The notes under the pieces: generated by a model
Database searches by the model: none
The model's input: the letters and a program-made list of their open reading frames with translations, nothing else
Told to the model about the DNA's origin: nothing
Translations under genes and position numbers: made by a program
Assembly (NCBI RefSeq): GCF_963678635.1
Contig: NC_087062.1
Span: 60,801,584 to 60,865,583, forward strand
Length of the DNA stretch: 64,000 bases
Origin: Symsagittifera roscoffensis
Taxonomy: Eukaryota > Xenacoelomorpha > Acoela > Convolutidae
Reading direction: 5' to 3'
Shown here: one piece after another, positions 1 through 13,040 of the stretch
Position numbering within the stretch: position 1 is the first letter of the stretch
Layout: every line of letters begins with the position of its first letter

Positions 1-2525
1 ATATGATACCGAGCTCAAGAATCTATCGAGCTAACTTAAATCATCAGGAAAAACTACAGAACCTTGAAACTTAAGTCATTTTTTCGAAATTGAGCGACTT
101 GAGGCATAAATTAATGAAAACAAAACTTACTGAGAATATCTGATTTAATACTTATTTGTTGACTAAAACTACGAACCCTTTAGACTTTCAAAAAAGTATA
201 TGAGGCCTATAAAGTGTTTGAATTTCAAAAATAACTTATGAGTGGCACTTCTTAGATAAAAATAACCTAAGCTGAGAAGACTGGCTTAATAGGTAACATT
301 TTTATTCCACTGGAAATTCTTTAAAATCCACTTTCGAAACTAGAAGTCGTCCACGGTTTTCCGCATCAAAACTGTCTCAGTTGTAGGGCAAAAAATTCCA
401 ACCAATTGGCAAATGAAATTGAAATGAACTCAAGAAGTTCAATTGAACAAAAATGCATTAGTAGGTATAAATTCAATTTTCTGTACTTATTATAGCATTT
501 AAAAACATTTTTTGGAATAAACATACAACTGTCTCCACTGCGATCGTTGTAAAAAAAACAAGTTGAGAGCAGTGGCTCAAAATGAATGCGACTCTAGCAA
601 TACAATGGGTTCTATAATAGCTCTGAGTAATACAATTTTTCGCCGCAATTTTTTTTTGCCTAAATTTTACTGCTAGGCTGCTAAACCCCTTTGTATACGA
701 AATTGCATGCGATTTGAGGGAAAAATTGTATTTGGCATATGAAAAAGTTGCCAGAGCAGTAAAGTTTAAAAATTGTGAAACACATCAAAACATAAGTAAA
801 CTTATCCTCGAGGCTACGCAACATATTTTTGACAAGCAGGAATATTTTTAATCGAAAAAAAATGAACAAAACAAAAGAAACAGACAAAACAAACTGCATT
901 TTAAAAATGGGAAGATGAGCCGACGGAAACTAAAACAAAGAATATGCAAAAAAAGTCTTGTTTCCAGAATTTAATTTGAAAAAAGGTATTAGTTGAAACG
1001 AACTTCCCCTAAACACTACTAAAATATATGTTTATTAATATTTTCAAGAAATCGAGCAAATCAGCAGTCTTCATGTCAACGTCGCGGAAATTACTACTAA
1101 AATTGACCATTTTATGAACAAAGTTAGTTACGGGAAAAAAGGATCGTATCCGATTGCAATACCCTTGCTTATCGCAAGGGTAATAACCAAAAGTAAGCCG
1201 GCACGCTGACCTTACTAGCTCGAAATTTGACCACAAATCAAAAAATTTTAACCAGTTTTTTTTCGACACGAGAAAAAAGTCATGTTTTAAATTTCTTTCG
1301 AATCACGACTGACAGAGCTTTATTTGGATATATCACTCGGCCCATTCCTAAGACTATGTGGTACCTGATTTTTCGTAGAAATAAAAAGAAAAACTGAAAC
1401 CCACCAGAATACAAAACCCCTCCCCATTTTTCAAATGATCGGAACAAAAAAACAAAAAACTGTAAATAATTAAGTAGAAACACACGACGTAAAAGATGAG
1501 GTCGTTTGGCCAGTTTAATTCGTTATCTTTTTTCAAATTTAGGACTAATTCTTACTTATCTATGTATGTCTCAATATATAGGAACTAAGCCTTTAGAAAA
1601 CTAAGCCATTCAATAATTAAAATTAAATGCTAGGCTGCTGTACCTATTTATAAACAAAATGACATGATAATTAATCGAAGAAAACTGCATTCAGCTACAA
1701 TGAAAAGTTCTCAGAGCTACAACAAATTGGGAAACACATTTAAGTAAATTGAAACTCAAAGCAATGAACGCAAGTAAAAAAAAAACAGTGAGTTGTTTAT
1801 TTTTGAATTTTTTTTTGAAAAAAGACGCCCTGAAGGCTGAATTCCAGGTACAATTATTGATAGAAATTTTTTTTGGTTAAATTAACCCAACTTTAGATAA
1901 CTGGATCAATTATCAATAGGTAAATGATCAATGGGCAAACATGTTAATCGGCTGGGAAATATGAACATTGAATTTCATTTTCCACACTAGGAGTCGATCA
2001 CGGTTTTTGAAATTTTACAGTTTCGCTGTTCGATAAGAAGTTTGCTTTCCATTGAAAATGAAAATGGTTTGAACTTAAAAAGAGACCATAAGTCAAGCAT
2101 CGATAAAGTAAATTTGAGCCTCAACAAATTTTAAGATTGTTTTTCTGGAAAAAAAAAACGAAAAAGAAAATCATCAGCACCTATGTTAAAGTCTGAACTA
2201 CTTCATCGACTTATCGAAAATTTTTAACTATCCAATTTAGAAGAACAAACACATGGACATAAAACTCATGGAGAAAATGGAGAAAACTGTATCAATAGGT
2301 TAAATTATTATTCCACTGGGAAATCTGAAAATTTAAATCTACTTTAAAATCTATAAGTCAATCACGTTTTTCGCAACCTTTGCACCAGCTGCAAAACTAA
2401 CAAAATCATCACGACCTATACAGGATGTTCACTACCTTCAATGACTCAATAAAATAATCAGAAAAACTTTACCTCGCAACTGAGTCAATAAATTTGAATC
2501 AGAAATATGACTAAGAGTGCTTCAA
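1..2525. repeat. First unit of a 2.5-kb AT-rich tandem repeat
   Basis: The first bases (atatgataccgagctcaag) recur at 2,526, and the two units stay nearly identical for about 1.6 kb. The unit is a composite of diverged ~1-kb monomers. Landmark blocks found in every monomer are a ttgagagcagtg block, a ctgctaggctgctg block, an aaaatgg-aagatgagccgacgg block, a cccttgc hairpin block and an aggtcgtttggccag block. Only short, unrelated ORFs occur, so I see no gene. The part from about 1,600 to 2,520 is shared with 8,880-9,640 rather than with the second unit. Confidence 0.9.
1161..1181. repeat. Conserved 8-bp-stem hairpin within each monomer
   Basis: ACCCTTGC and GCAAGGGT form a perfect 8-bp stem around the loop TTATC. 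The same intact hairpin is at 3,688-3,708, 10,901-10,921, 11,157-11,177, 13,373-13,393 and 13,630-13,650. The copy at 7,631-7,651 has one arm mismatch. C-type monomers (about 13,130, 15,600, 16,675) keep the right arm but have a decayed left arm. Confidence 0.85.
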
Positions 2526-4093
2526 TATGATACCGAGCTCAAGAATCTATCGAGCTAACTTAAATCATCAGGAAAAACTACAGAACCTTGAAACTTAAGT
2601 CATTTTTTCGAAATTGAGCGACTTGAGGCATAAATTAATGAAAACAAAACTTACTGAGAATATCTGATTTAATACTTATTTGTTGACTAAAACTACGAAC
2701 CCTTTAGACTTTCAAAAAAGTATATGAGGCCTATAAAGTGTTTGAATTTCAAAAATAACTTATGAGTGGCACTTCTTAGATAAAAATAACCTAAGCTGAG
2801 AAGACTGGCTTAATAGGTAACAATTTTATTCCACTGGAAATTCTTTAAAATCCACTTTCGAAACTAGAAGTCGTCCACGGTTTTCCGCATCAAAACTGTC
2901 TCAGTTGTAGGGCAAAAAATTCCAACCAATTGGCAAATCAAATTGAAATGAACTCAAGAAGTTCAATTGAACAAAAATGCATTAGTAGGTATAAATTCAA
3001 TTTTCTGTACTTATTATAGCATTTAAAAACATTTTTTGGAATAAACATACAACTGTCTCCACTGCGTTCGTTGTAAAAAAAAACAAGTTGAGAGCAGTGG
3101 CTCAAAATGAATGCGACTCTAGCAATACAATGGGTTCTATAATAGCTCTGAGTAATACAATTTTTCGCCGCAATTTTTTTTTGCCTAAATTTTACTGCTA
3201 GGCTGCTAAACCCCTTTGTATACGAAATTGCATGCGATTTGAGGGAAAAATTGTATTTGGCATATGAAAAAGTTGCCAGAGCAGTAAAGTTTAAAAATTG
3301 TGAAACACATCAAAACATAAGTAAACTTATCCTCGAGGCTACGCAACAAATTTTTGACAAGCAGGAATATTTTTAATCGAAAAAAAAAATGAACAAAACA
3401 AAAGAAACAGACAAAACAAACTGCATTTTAAAAATGGGAAGATGAGCCGACGGAAACTAAAACAAAGAATATTCAAAAAAAATCTTGTTTCCAGAATTTA
3501 ATTTGAAAAAAGGTATTAGTTGAAACGAACTTCCCCTAAACACTACTAAAATATATGTTTATTAATATTTTCAAGAAATCGAGCAAATCAGCAGTCTTCA
3601 TGTCAACGTCGCGGAAATTACTACTAAAATTGACCATTTTATGAACAAAGTTAGTTACGGGAAAAAAGCATCGTATCCGATTGCAACACCCTTGCTTATC
3701 GCAAGGGTAATAACCAAAAGTAAGCCGGCACGCTGACCTTACTAGCTCGAAATTAGACCACAAATCAAAAATTTTTAACCAGTTTTTTTCGACACGAGAA
3801 AAAAGTCATATTTTAAATTTCTTTATTTGGATATATCACTCGGCCCATTCCTATGACTATGTGGTACCTGATTTTTCGTGGAAATAAAAAGAAAAACTGA
3901 AACCCACCAGAATACAAAACCCCTCCCCATTTTTCAAATGATCGGAACAAAAATACAAAAAACTGTAAACAAGTAGAAACACACGAAGTAAAAGATGAGG
4001 TCGTTTGGCCAGTTTAATTCGTTATCTTTTTTCAAATTTAGGACTACTTACTTATCTATGTATGTCTCAATTTTTAGGAACTAAGCCTTTAGG
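2526..4093. repeat. Second, near-identical copy of 1-1600
   Basis: It aligns without large gaps to positions 1-1,600. There are a few point differences and a ~20-base deletion near 3,823, where cgaatcacgactgacagagc is missing. After about 4,093 it leaves the first copy and enters another monomer type (gggttgagagcactcgcct). High identity means a recent duplication or homogenisation. Confidence 0.9.
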
Positions 4094-5213
4094 GAACTAA
4101 GCTATAGGACTGGTTTTATCAATATTCAACATCTAGATTTTCTAGAGAACAAAACGATGGGTTGAGAGCACTCGCCTAAGATAAATGCGACCCTAGCAAA
4201 ACAATAAGTTCGATTACGGTTCTAGGTAATCCAATTTTTCGTCGCAATTTTTTTTCTTAAATTTTACTGCCAGGCTGCTGTACCTATTTGTAAAAAAAAA
4301 ATTGGCATGGCATTTAGCATACAAAAAAGTTGTCAGACCTATGAAGTTCCAAAATTTTTAGGAAACATATAAAGCATTAGAGTACATTTATCCTCGAATC
4401 AATGCAACATAATTTGACTAAACTGAGATAGCATAAGCCAAAACCGTTCAATCGAAAGAAGAACAAACGAACCAGTACCGAAGAACACAAACTGCATTTA
4501 AAAATGGAAGATGAGCCGACGGAAACTAGGACGAAAACAACACATATTCAAAAGAAAACCCTGTTTCAAGAAATTTATTTGAAAAACAAACAAAGCCTGC
4601 ACGCTGACGTTACTAGTTCGACAAAAGACCAGAAATCGAAAATTTCAAAGCGGTTTTTCTCGACAAGAAAATTACCATGTTTTAAATTTCCGTTAAGAAT
4701 CTCGACTGAAATGGCTTTAATGTGATATATCACTCGGCCCATTCCAATGATTATTTAAGGCACCTGAATTTTCGTGGAAAAAACTGAAACCGACCAGAAT
4801 ACGAAATTCCTCCCCATTTCTCAAATGATCGGAACAAAAACAGAAAAAATAGTATACAATGAAAAAACACGAAAAAAAGATGAGGTCGTTTGGCCAGACT
4901 AATTCAAAATCTTTTTTGAACTTATACACTACTTCCAGCTCATCTGTGTATGTCTCAAAAATAGGAACTAAGCCATTAGAAAACTAAGCCATTCAATAAT
5001 TAAAATTTTTTGTAAAACAATAAAATGGATTAAGAGCAGTGACCTAAGCTAAATTCGACCCTAGCAATACAATCAGTTCTTTTATGGTTCTAGGTAATAC
5101 ATTTATTCGGCGCAACTTTTTCGCCTAAATATAAATGCCAGGCTGCTGTACCTATTTATAAACAAAATGACATGATAATTGATCGAAGAAAACTGCATTC
5201 AGCATATCGCAAT
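4094..5213. repeat. B-type and C-type monomers of the AT-rich array
   Basis: A B-type monomer starts near 4,152 and a C-type monomer near 5,030 (ggattaagagcagtgacct). The same stretch recurs almost exactly 7,495 bases further on (11,590-12,705), giving a higher-order period. The C-type monomer is cut at 5,213 in cattcagcatat, where the satellite begins. The uninterrupted version is at about 12,702. Confidence 0.85.
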
Positions 5214-6475
5214 TCTTATATCGCAAAAAACGTCATATCTCGAAAACTACAAAAAATTGAGCGGTCATACTTGGAGGCAAGATTCGCAAAACTACAGGGT
5301 TCGGAATTTCAGATTTTTAAAAAGTAATCATAATTCAAGTTTTCTGAAAAATTTTGAAAAATCACAAAAAGCGTCATATCTCGAAAACTACAAAGAATTG
5401 AGCAGTCATATTGGGAGGCAAAATTTGCAATCCTTGAAAGTACTTTGATAAGACCTAACTACAGGGTTGGGTATTTCAGATTTTTAAAGAAAAGAAATAA
5501 TTCAAGTTTTCTGAAAAATTTTGAAAAAATCGCAAAAAACGTCATATCTCGAAAACTACAAAGAATTGAGCAGTCATACTTGGAGGCAAGATTCGCAATT
5601 TTTGAGAGTACTCCGACAGGACCTAACTACAGGGTTCGGAATTTCAGATTTTAAAAAAGTAATCATAATTTAAGTTTTCTGAAAAATTTTGAAAAATCAC
5701 AAAAAGCGTCATATTTCGAAAACTACAAAGAATTGAGCAGTCATATTGGGAGGCAAAATTTGCAATCCTTGAGAGTACTTTGATAAGACCTAACATCAGG
5801 GTTGGGTATTTCAGATTTTTAAAGAAAAAAAAATAATTCAAGTTTTCTGAAAAATTTTGCAAAAAAATCACAAAAAGCGTCATATCTCGAAAACTACAAA
5901 GAATTGAGCAGTCATATTGTGAGGCAAAATTTGCAATCCTTGAGAGTACTTTGATAAGACCTAACTACAGGGTTGGGTATTTCAGATTTTTAAAGAAAAA
6001 AAATAATTCAAGTTTTCTGAAAAATTTTGAAAAAATCGCAAAAAACGTCATATCTCGAAAACTACAAAGAATTGAGCAATCATATTTGGAGGCAAGATTC
6101 GCAATCTTTGAGATTACTCTGACAGGACCCAACTACAGGTTTGGGAATTTCAGCTTTTGCGAAAAAAAATTAAAATAAGTTTTCTGAAAATTTTTCGAAA
6201 AAATCACAAAAAACGTCATATCTCGAAAACTACAAGGATTTGAACAGTCATATTTGGAGGCAAAATTTGTAACTCCTTAGAGTACTCCAATAGCACCCAA
6301 CTACAGGGTTGGGAACTTCAAGTTTTGTAAATTATTTTGTTATTTGAAATTTCTGAAAATTTTTGAAAAAATCTCAAAAATCGTCTTATCTCGTTAACTA
6401 AAATGATTCGGGCATTCGAAATTGGAGGCCAAATTCGCAACCCCTAATTCGATATTGGGCTGCTTAACTTAAACT
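5214..6475. repeat. ~168-bp satellite array, about 7.5 monomers
   Basis: The box cgtcatatctcgaaaactac begins at 5,231, 5,372, 5,540, 5,707, 5,878, 6,046, 6,214 and, decayed, at 6,382. Spacings are 141, 168, 167, 171, 168, 168 and 168. Each monomer also carries gaattgagcagtcatat, a ggaggcaa block, an actacagggttggg block and a poly-A-rich end. Divergence is higher at the right edge. The array lies inside a C-type monomer. The small ORFs reading through it are by-products of the period, which is a multiple of three. Confidence 0.92.
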
Positions 6476-6624
6476 CGGTAAAATAACCACTAAAATCAAA
6501 TTAGAAAATCGAAAAAAAAATCTTAACCATTGCAATATACGATATAGCTTAAACATGCAAAAATAATACATTGAAAAAGCTTAAACATGGCGGGATAATG
6601 AAGCCCGCATTTAAAAATATAATA
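6476..6624. other. Unique spacer between satellite and the next AT-rich unit
   Basis: This is a short AT-rich stretch that matches neither the satellite nor the ~1-kb monomers. It has a duplicated agcttaaacatg word at about 6,549 and 6,580. No coding signal is seen. Confidence 0.5.
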
Positions 6625-9600
6625 GATTTGTTGACTAAGACTAAGAACCCTTTAGACTTTCACAAGAAATATGAGGCCTATAAGGTGTTTGAATTTCAAA
6701 AATAACTTATGAGTGGCACTTTTTCGATAAAAATAACCTAAGCTGAGAAGACTGGTTTATTAGGTAACATTTTTATTCCACTGGAAATTCTTTAAAATCT
6801 ACTTACGAAACTAGAAGTCGTCCACGGTTTTCCGCATCAAAACTTTCTCAGTTCTAGGGCAAAAAATTCCAACCATTTGGCAAACCAATTGCTCAAGAAG
6901 TTCAAATGAACAAAAAAGCATTAGTATGTATAAATACAATTTTCTGTACATATTATAGCATTTAAAAACATTTTTTGGAATAAACATGCAACTGTCTCCA
7001 CTGCGTTCATTGTAAAAAAAAACAAGTTGAGAGCAGTGGCTTAACATGAATGCGACTCTAACAATACAATGGGTTCTATTATAGCTCTACATACTCCAAT
7101 TTTTCGCCGCAATTTATTTTTGGCCTAAGTTTTACTGCTAGGCTGCTATACACCTTTGTATACAAAATTTCATGCTATATCAGGGAAAAAACTGCATTTG
7201 ACATATGAAAAAATTGCCAGAGCTATAAAGTTTAAAAGTTTTGTGAAACACATCAAAACATAAGTAAGTTTATCCTCGAAGCTACGCAGCATAATTTTGA
7301 CAAGCCGGAAGATTTTTAATCGAAAAAAAAATAAACAAAACAAAAGTATCAGACAAAACAAACTGCATTTTAAAAATGGGAAGATGAGCAGACGGAAATT
7401 AAAACAAAGATTATGAAAAAAAAATCTTGTTTCCAGAATTTTATTTGAAAAAAGGTATTAGTTGAAACGAACTTCCCCTAAATACTCCTAAATTATATGT
7501 TTATTAATATTTTCAAGAAATCGAGCAAATCAGCAGTCTGCATGTCAGCGGTCGTGGAAATTACTATTAAAATTGACCATACTATGAACAAAGTTATTTA
7601 CGGGAAAAAAGCCTCGTTTCCGGATGCAATACCCTTGCTTATCGCAAGAGTAATAACCAAGAGTAAGCCGGCACGCTGACCTTACTAGCTCGAAATTAGA
7701 CCACAAATCAAAAACTTTTAACCAGTTTTTCTCGACACGAGAAAAAAGTCATGTTTTAAATTTCTTTCGAATCACGACTGACAGAGCTTTATTTGGATAT
7801 ATCACTCGGCCCATTCCTATGACTATGTGGTACCTGACTTTTCGTAGAAATAAAAAGAAAAACTGAAACCCACCAGAATACAAAACCCCTCCCCATTTTT
7901 CAAATGATCAGAACAAAAAAACAAAAAACTGTAAATAAGTAAGTAGAAACACACGACGTAAAAGATGAGGTCGTTTGGCCAGTTTAATTCGTTATCTTCG
8001 TTAATTGGTTTTACCAATATTCAATATCTAGATTTTTTAGAGAACAAAACAATGGGTTGAGAGCACTCGCCTCAGATAAATGCGACCCTAGCAAAACAAT
8101 AAGTTCAATTACGGTTCTAGGTAATCAATTTTTCGTCGCAATTTTTTTCCCTAAATTTTACTGCCAGGCTGCTGTACCTATTTGTAAAAAAAATTGGCAT
8201 GGCATTTAGCATACGAAAAAGTTGTCAGACCTATGAAGTTCCAAAAATCTTAGGAAACATAAAACATTAAAGTAAATTTATCCTCGAATCAATGCAACAT
8301 AATTTGACTAAACTGAGATAGCATAAGCCAAAACCGTTCAATCGAAAAAAGAACAAACGAACCAGTACCGAAGAACACAAACTGCCTTTAAAAATGGAAG
8401 ATGAGCCGACGGAAACTAGGACGAAAACAACATATATTCAAAAGAAAACCCTGTTTCAAAAAATTTATTTGAATAAAAAACAAAGCCTGCACGCTGACGT
8501 TACTAGTTCGACAAAAGGCCACAAATCGAAAATTTCAAAGCAGTTTTTCTCGACACAAGAAAATTACCATGTTTTAAATTTCTGTTAAGAATCTCGACTG
8601 AAATGTCTTTAATATGATAAATCACTCGGCCCATTCCAATGATTATTTAAGGCACCTGAATTTTCGTGAAAAACTGAAACCCACCAGAATACGAAATTCC
8701 TCCCCATTTTTCAAATGATCGAAAAAACAGAAAAAATAGTATACAATGAAAAAACACGAAAAAAGATGAGGTCGTTTGGCCAGACTAATTCAAAATATTT
8801 TTTGAACTCATACACTACTTCCAACTCATCTGTGTATGTCTCAAAAAATAGGAACTAAGCCATTAGAAAACTAAGCCATTCAATAATTAAAATTAAATGC
8901 TAGGCTTCTGTACCTATTTATAAACAAAATGACATGATAATTAATCGAAGAAAACTGCATTCAGCTACAATGAAAAGTTCTCAGAGCTACAACAAATTGG
9001 GAAACAATTTCATTTTTCACACTAGGAGTCGATCACGGTTTTTGAAATTTTACAGTTTCGCTGTTCGATAAGAAGTTTGCTTTCCATTGAAAATGAAAAT
9101 GGTTTGAACTTAAAAAGAGACCATAAGTCAAGCATCGAAAAAGTAAATTTGAGCCTCAACAAATTTTAAGATTGTTTTTCTGGAAAAAAAAAACGAAAAA
9201 GAAAATCATCAGCACCTATGTAAAAGTCTTAACTAATTCATCGACTTTCAAAATCTTTAACTATCCAAATTCGAAGAACAAACACATGGACTTAAAACTC
9301 ATGGACAAATTGGAGAAAACTGGATCAATAGGTTAAATTATTATACCACTGGGAAATCTGAAAATTTAAATCTACTTTAAAGTCTATAAGTCAATCACGT
9401 TTTTCGCAACCGTTGCACCAGCTGCAAAGCTAACAAAATCATCACAACAAATACAGGATGTTCACTACTTTCAATGACTCAATAAAATAATCAGAAAAAC
9501 TTTACCTCGCAACTGAGTCAATGAATTTGAATCAGAAATATGACTAAAAGGGCTTCAATATGATACCGGGTTAAAGAATCTATAGAGCTAATTTGAATCA

Positions 9601-10109
9601 TCAGGAAAAACTACAACACCTTGAAACTTAAGTTGGATATATCACTGCTCTGGATATATCACTAGCATAAGCCAAAACCGTTCAATCGAAAAAAGAACAA
9701 ACGAACCAGTACCGAAGAACACAAACTGCCCCGACTTTCAAAAAAGTATATGAGGCCTATAAAGTGTTTGAATTTCAAAAATAACTTATGAGTGGCACTT
9801 CTTTCATAAAAAATAACCTAAGCTGAGAAGACTGGCTTAATAGGTAACAATTTTATTCCACTGGAAATTCTTTAAAATCCACTTTCGAAACTAGAAGTCG
9901 TCCACGGTTTTCCGCATCAAAACTGTCTCAGTTGTAGGGCAAAAAATTCCAACCAATTGGCAAATGAAATTGAAATGAACTCAAGAAGTTCAATTGAACA
10001 AAAATGCATTAGTAGGTATAAATACAATTTTCTGTACTTATTATAGCATTTAAAAACATTTTTTGGAATAAACATACAACTGTCTCCACTGCGTTCATTG
10101 TAAAAAAAA
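6625..10109. repeat. Further A-, B- and C-type monomers
   Basis: An A-type monomer (ttgagagcagtggctta at 7,027) is followed by a B-type one (8,053). From about 8,877 the sequence repeats 1,600-2,520 with an internal deletion near 9,005. At 9,640-9,730 there is a scrambled join: a B-type fragment (ccaaaaccgttcaatcg) sits between a short ggatatatcact duplication and a new A-type copy. This copy is more diverged than 1-4,093. Confidence 0.85.
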
Positions 10110-10500
10110 AACAAGTTGAGAGCAGTGGCTCAACATGAATGCGACTCTAGCAATACAATGGGTTCTATAATAGCTCTGAGTAATACAATTTTTCGCCGCA
10201 ATTTTTTTTGCCTAAATTTTACTGCTAGGCTGCTAAACCTCTTTGTATACGAAATTGCATGCGATTTGAGGGAAAAATTGTATTTGGCATATGAAAAAGT
10301 TGCCAGAGCAGTGGCTCAACATGAATGCGACTCTAGCAATACAATGGGTTCTATAATAGCTCTGAGTAATACAATTTTTCGCCGCAATTTTTTTTTCCTA
10401 AATTTTACTGCTAGGCTGCTAAACCCCTTTGTATACGAAATTGCATGCGATTTGAGGGAAAAATTGTATTTGGCATATGAAAAAGTTGCCAGACCACTAA
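10110..10500. repeat. 193-bp local tandem duplication
   Basis: The block beginning gagagcagtggctcaacatg at 10,116 is repeated at about 10,309 with very few changes. A 153-codon open frame crosses both copies, but it exists only because the duplicated segment happens to lack stops. The equivalent frame in other monomers is broken. Confidence 0.88.
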
Positions 10501-13040
10501 AGTTTAAAAATTGTGAAACACATCAAAACATAAGTAAACTTATCCTCAAGGCTACGCAACATATTTTTGACAAGTAGGAATATTTTTAATCGAAAAAAAA
10601 AATGAACAAAACAAAAGAAACAGACAAAACAAACTGCATTTTAAAAATGGGAAGATGAGCCGACGGAAACTAAAACAAAGAATATGCAAAAAAAATCTTG
10701 TTTCCAGAATTTTATTTGAAAAAAGGTATTAGTTGAAACGAACTTCCCCTAAACACTACTAAAATATATGTTTATTAATATTTTCAAGAAATCGAGCAAA
10801 TCAGCAGTCTTCATGTCAACGTCGCCGAAATTACTACTAAAATTGACAATTTTATGAACAAAGTTAGTTACGGGAAAAAAGCATCGTATCCGATTGCAAT
10901 ACCCTTGCTTATCGCAAGGGTAATAACCAAAGGTAAGCCGGCACGCTGACCTTACTAGCTCGAAATTAGACCACAAATCAAAAATTTTTAACCAGTTTTT
11001 TTCGACACGAGAAAAAAGTCATGTTTTAAATTTCTTTCGAATCACGACTGACAGAGCTTTATTTGGATATATCACTCGGCTAAAATAGACTACTAAAAAT
11101 GACCATTCTATGAACAAAGTTAGTTATGGGAAAAAAGCCTCGTATCCGATTGCAATACCCTTGCTTATCGCAAGGGTAATAACCAAAAGTAAGCCGGCAC
11201 GCTGACCTTACTAGCTCGAAATTAGACCACAAGTCAAAAATTTTTAACCAGTTTTTTTCGACACGAGAAAAAAGTCATGTTTTAAATTTCTTTCGAATCA
11301 CGACTGACAGAGCTTTATTTGGATATATCACTCGGCCTATTCCTATGACTATGTGGTACCTGATTTTTCGTGGAAATAAAAAGAAAAACTGAAACCCACC
11401 AGAATACAAAACCCCTCCCCATTTTTCAAATGATCGGAACAAAAACACCAAAAAACTGTAAATAAGTAGAAACACACGAAGTAAAAGATGAGGTCGTTTG
11501 GCCAGTTTAATTCGTTATCTTTTTTCAAATTTAGGATTACTTCTTACTTATCTATGTATGTCTCAATTTTTAGGAACTAAGCCTTTAGAGAACTAAGCTA
11601 TAGGACTGGTTTTATCAATATTCAATATCTAGATTTTCTAGAGAACAAAACGATGGGTTGAGAGCACTCGCCTAAGATAAATGCGACCCTAGCAAAACAA
11701 TAAGTTCGATTACGGTTCTAGGTAATCCAATTTTTCGTCGCAATTTTTTTTCCTAAATTTTACTGCCAGGCTGCTGTACCTATTTGTAAAAAAAAATTGG
11801 CATGGCATTTAGCATACGAAAAAGTTGTCAGACCTATGAAGTTCCAAAATTTTTAGGAAACATATAAAGCATTAGAGTAAATTTATCCTCGAATCAATGC
11901 AACACAATTTGACTAAACTGAGGTAGCATAAGCCAAAACCGTTCAATCGAAAGAAGAATAAACGAACCAGTACCGAAGAACACAAACTGCATTTAAAAAT
12001 GGAAGATGAGCCGACGGAAACTAGGACGAAAACAACACATATTCAAAAGAAAACCCTGTTTCAAGAAATTTATTTGAAAAACAAACAAAGCCTGCACGCT
12101 GACGTTACTAGTTCGACAAAAGACCAGAAATCGAAAATTTCAAAGCGGTTTTTCTCGACAAGAAAATTACCATGTTTTAAATTTCCGTTAAGAATCTCGA
12201 CTGAAATGGCTTTAATGTGATATATCACTCGGCCCATTCCAATGATTATTTAAGGCACCTGAATTTTCGTGGAAAAAACTGAAACCGACCAGAATACGAA
12301 ATTCCTCCCCATTTCTCAAATGATCGGAACAAAAACAGAAAAAATAGTATACAATGAAAAAACACGAAAAAAAGATGAGGTCGTTTCGCCAGACTAATTC
12401 AAAATCTTTTTTGAACTTATACACTACTTCCAGCTCATCTGTGAATGTCTCAAAAATAGGAACTAAGCCATTAGAAAACTAAGCCATTCAATAATTAAAA
12501 TTTTTTGTAAAACAATAAAATGGATTAAGAGCAGTGACCTAAGCTAAATTCGACCCTAGCAATACAATCAGTTCTTTTATGGTTCTGGGTAATACATTTA
12601 TTCGGCGCAACTTTTTCGCCTAAATATAAATGCCAGGCTGCTGTACCTATTTATAAACAAAATGACATGATAATTGATCGAAGAAAACTGCATTCAGCAT
12701 ATGAAAATTTCTCAGAGCTACAAAAAATTGGGAAACACATTTAAGTAAATTTAAACTCAAAGCAACGCAACATAATTTGACTGAGCTGAAATAACAAAAG
12801 CCGAAACCGTTTGAGCAAAAAAAAACGAAACAAAAGTACCGAATAATACAAACTGCATTTAAAAAATGGATGAGCCGACGGAAACTTGGAAGAAACGACG
12901 AATCTGCAAAAAAAACGGTTTCAAATTTATTTAAAAAACTATTACCTGAAAAGAATTCCCCATTATTACTACTCATAATATAGTATTTTATTAAAACTTT
13001 CAAGAAATCGAGCATGTCATCAGTATGCATAACAGCAGTC
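10501..13040. repeat. A-, B- and C-type monomers, including a copy of 4.1-5.2 kb
   Basis: A 250-base piece is duplicated at 10,840-11,080 and 11,081-11,335, each copy containing the cccttgc hairpin. From 11,590 the sequence follows 4,094-5,213 at a constant offset of 7,495, with only scattered differences. After 12,702 the C-type monomer continues without the satellite insert. Confidence 0.85.

Noticed and set aside
5214-6475. CRISPR-like regular repeats
   Set aside because: The whole 168-bp unit is repeated, with no unique spacers, in a eukaryotic context; it is a satellite.
10116-10577. 153-codon open frame in the AT-rich array
   Set aside because: It is the by-product of a 193-bp duplication lacking stops; the peptide is itself an internal repeat and is broken in other monomers.
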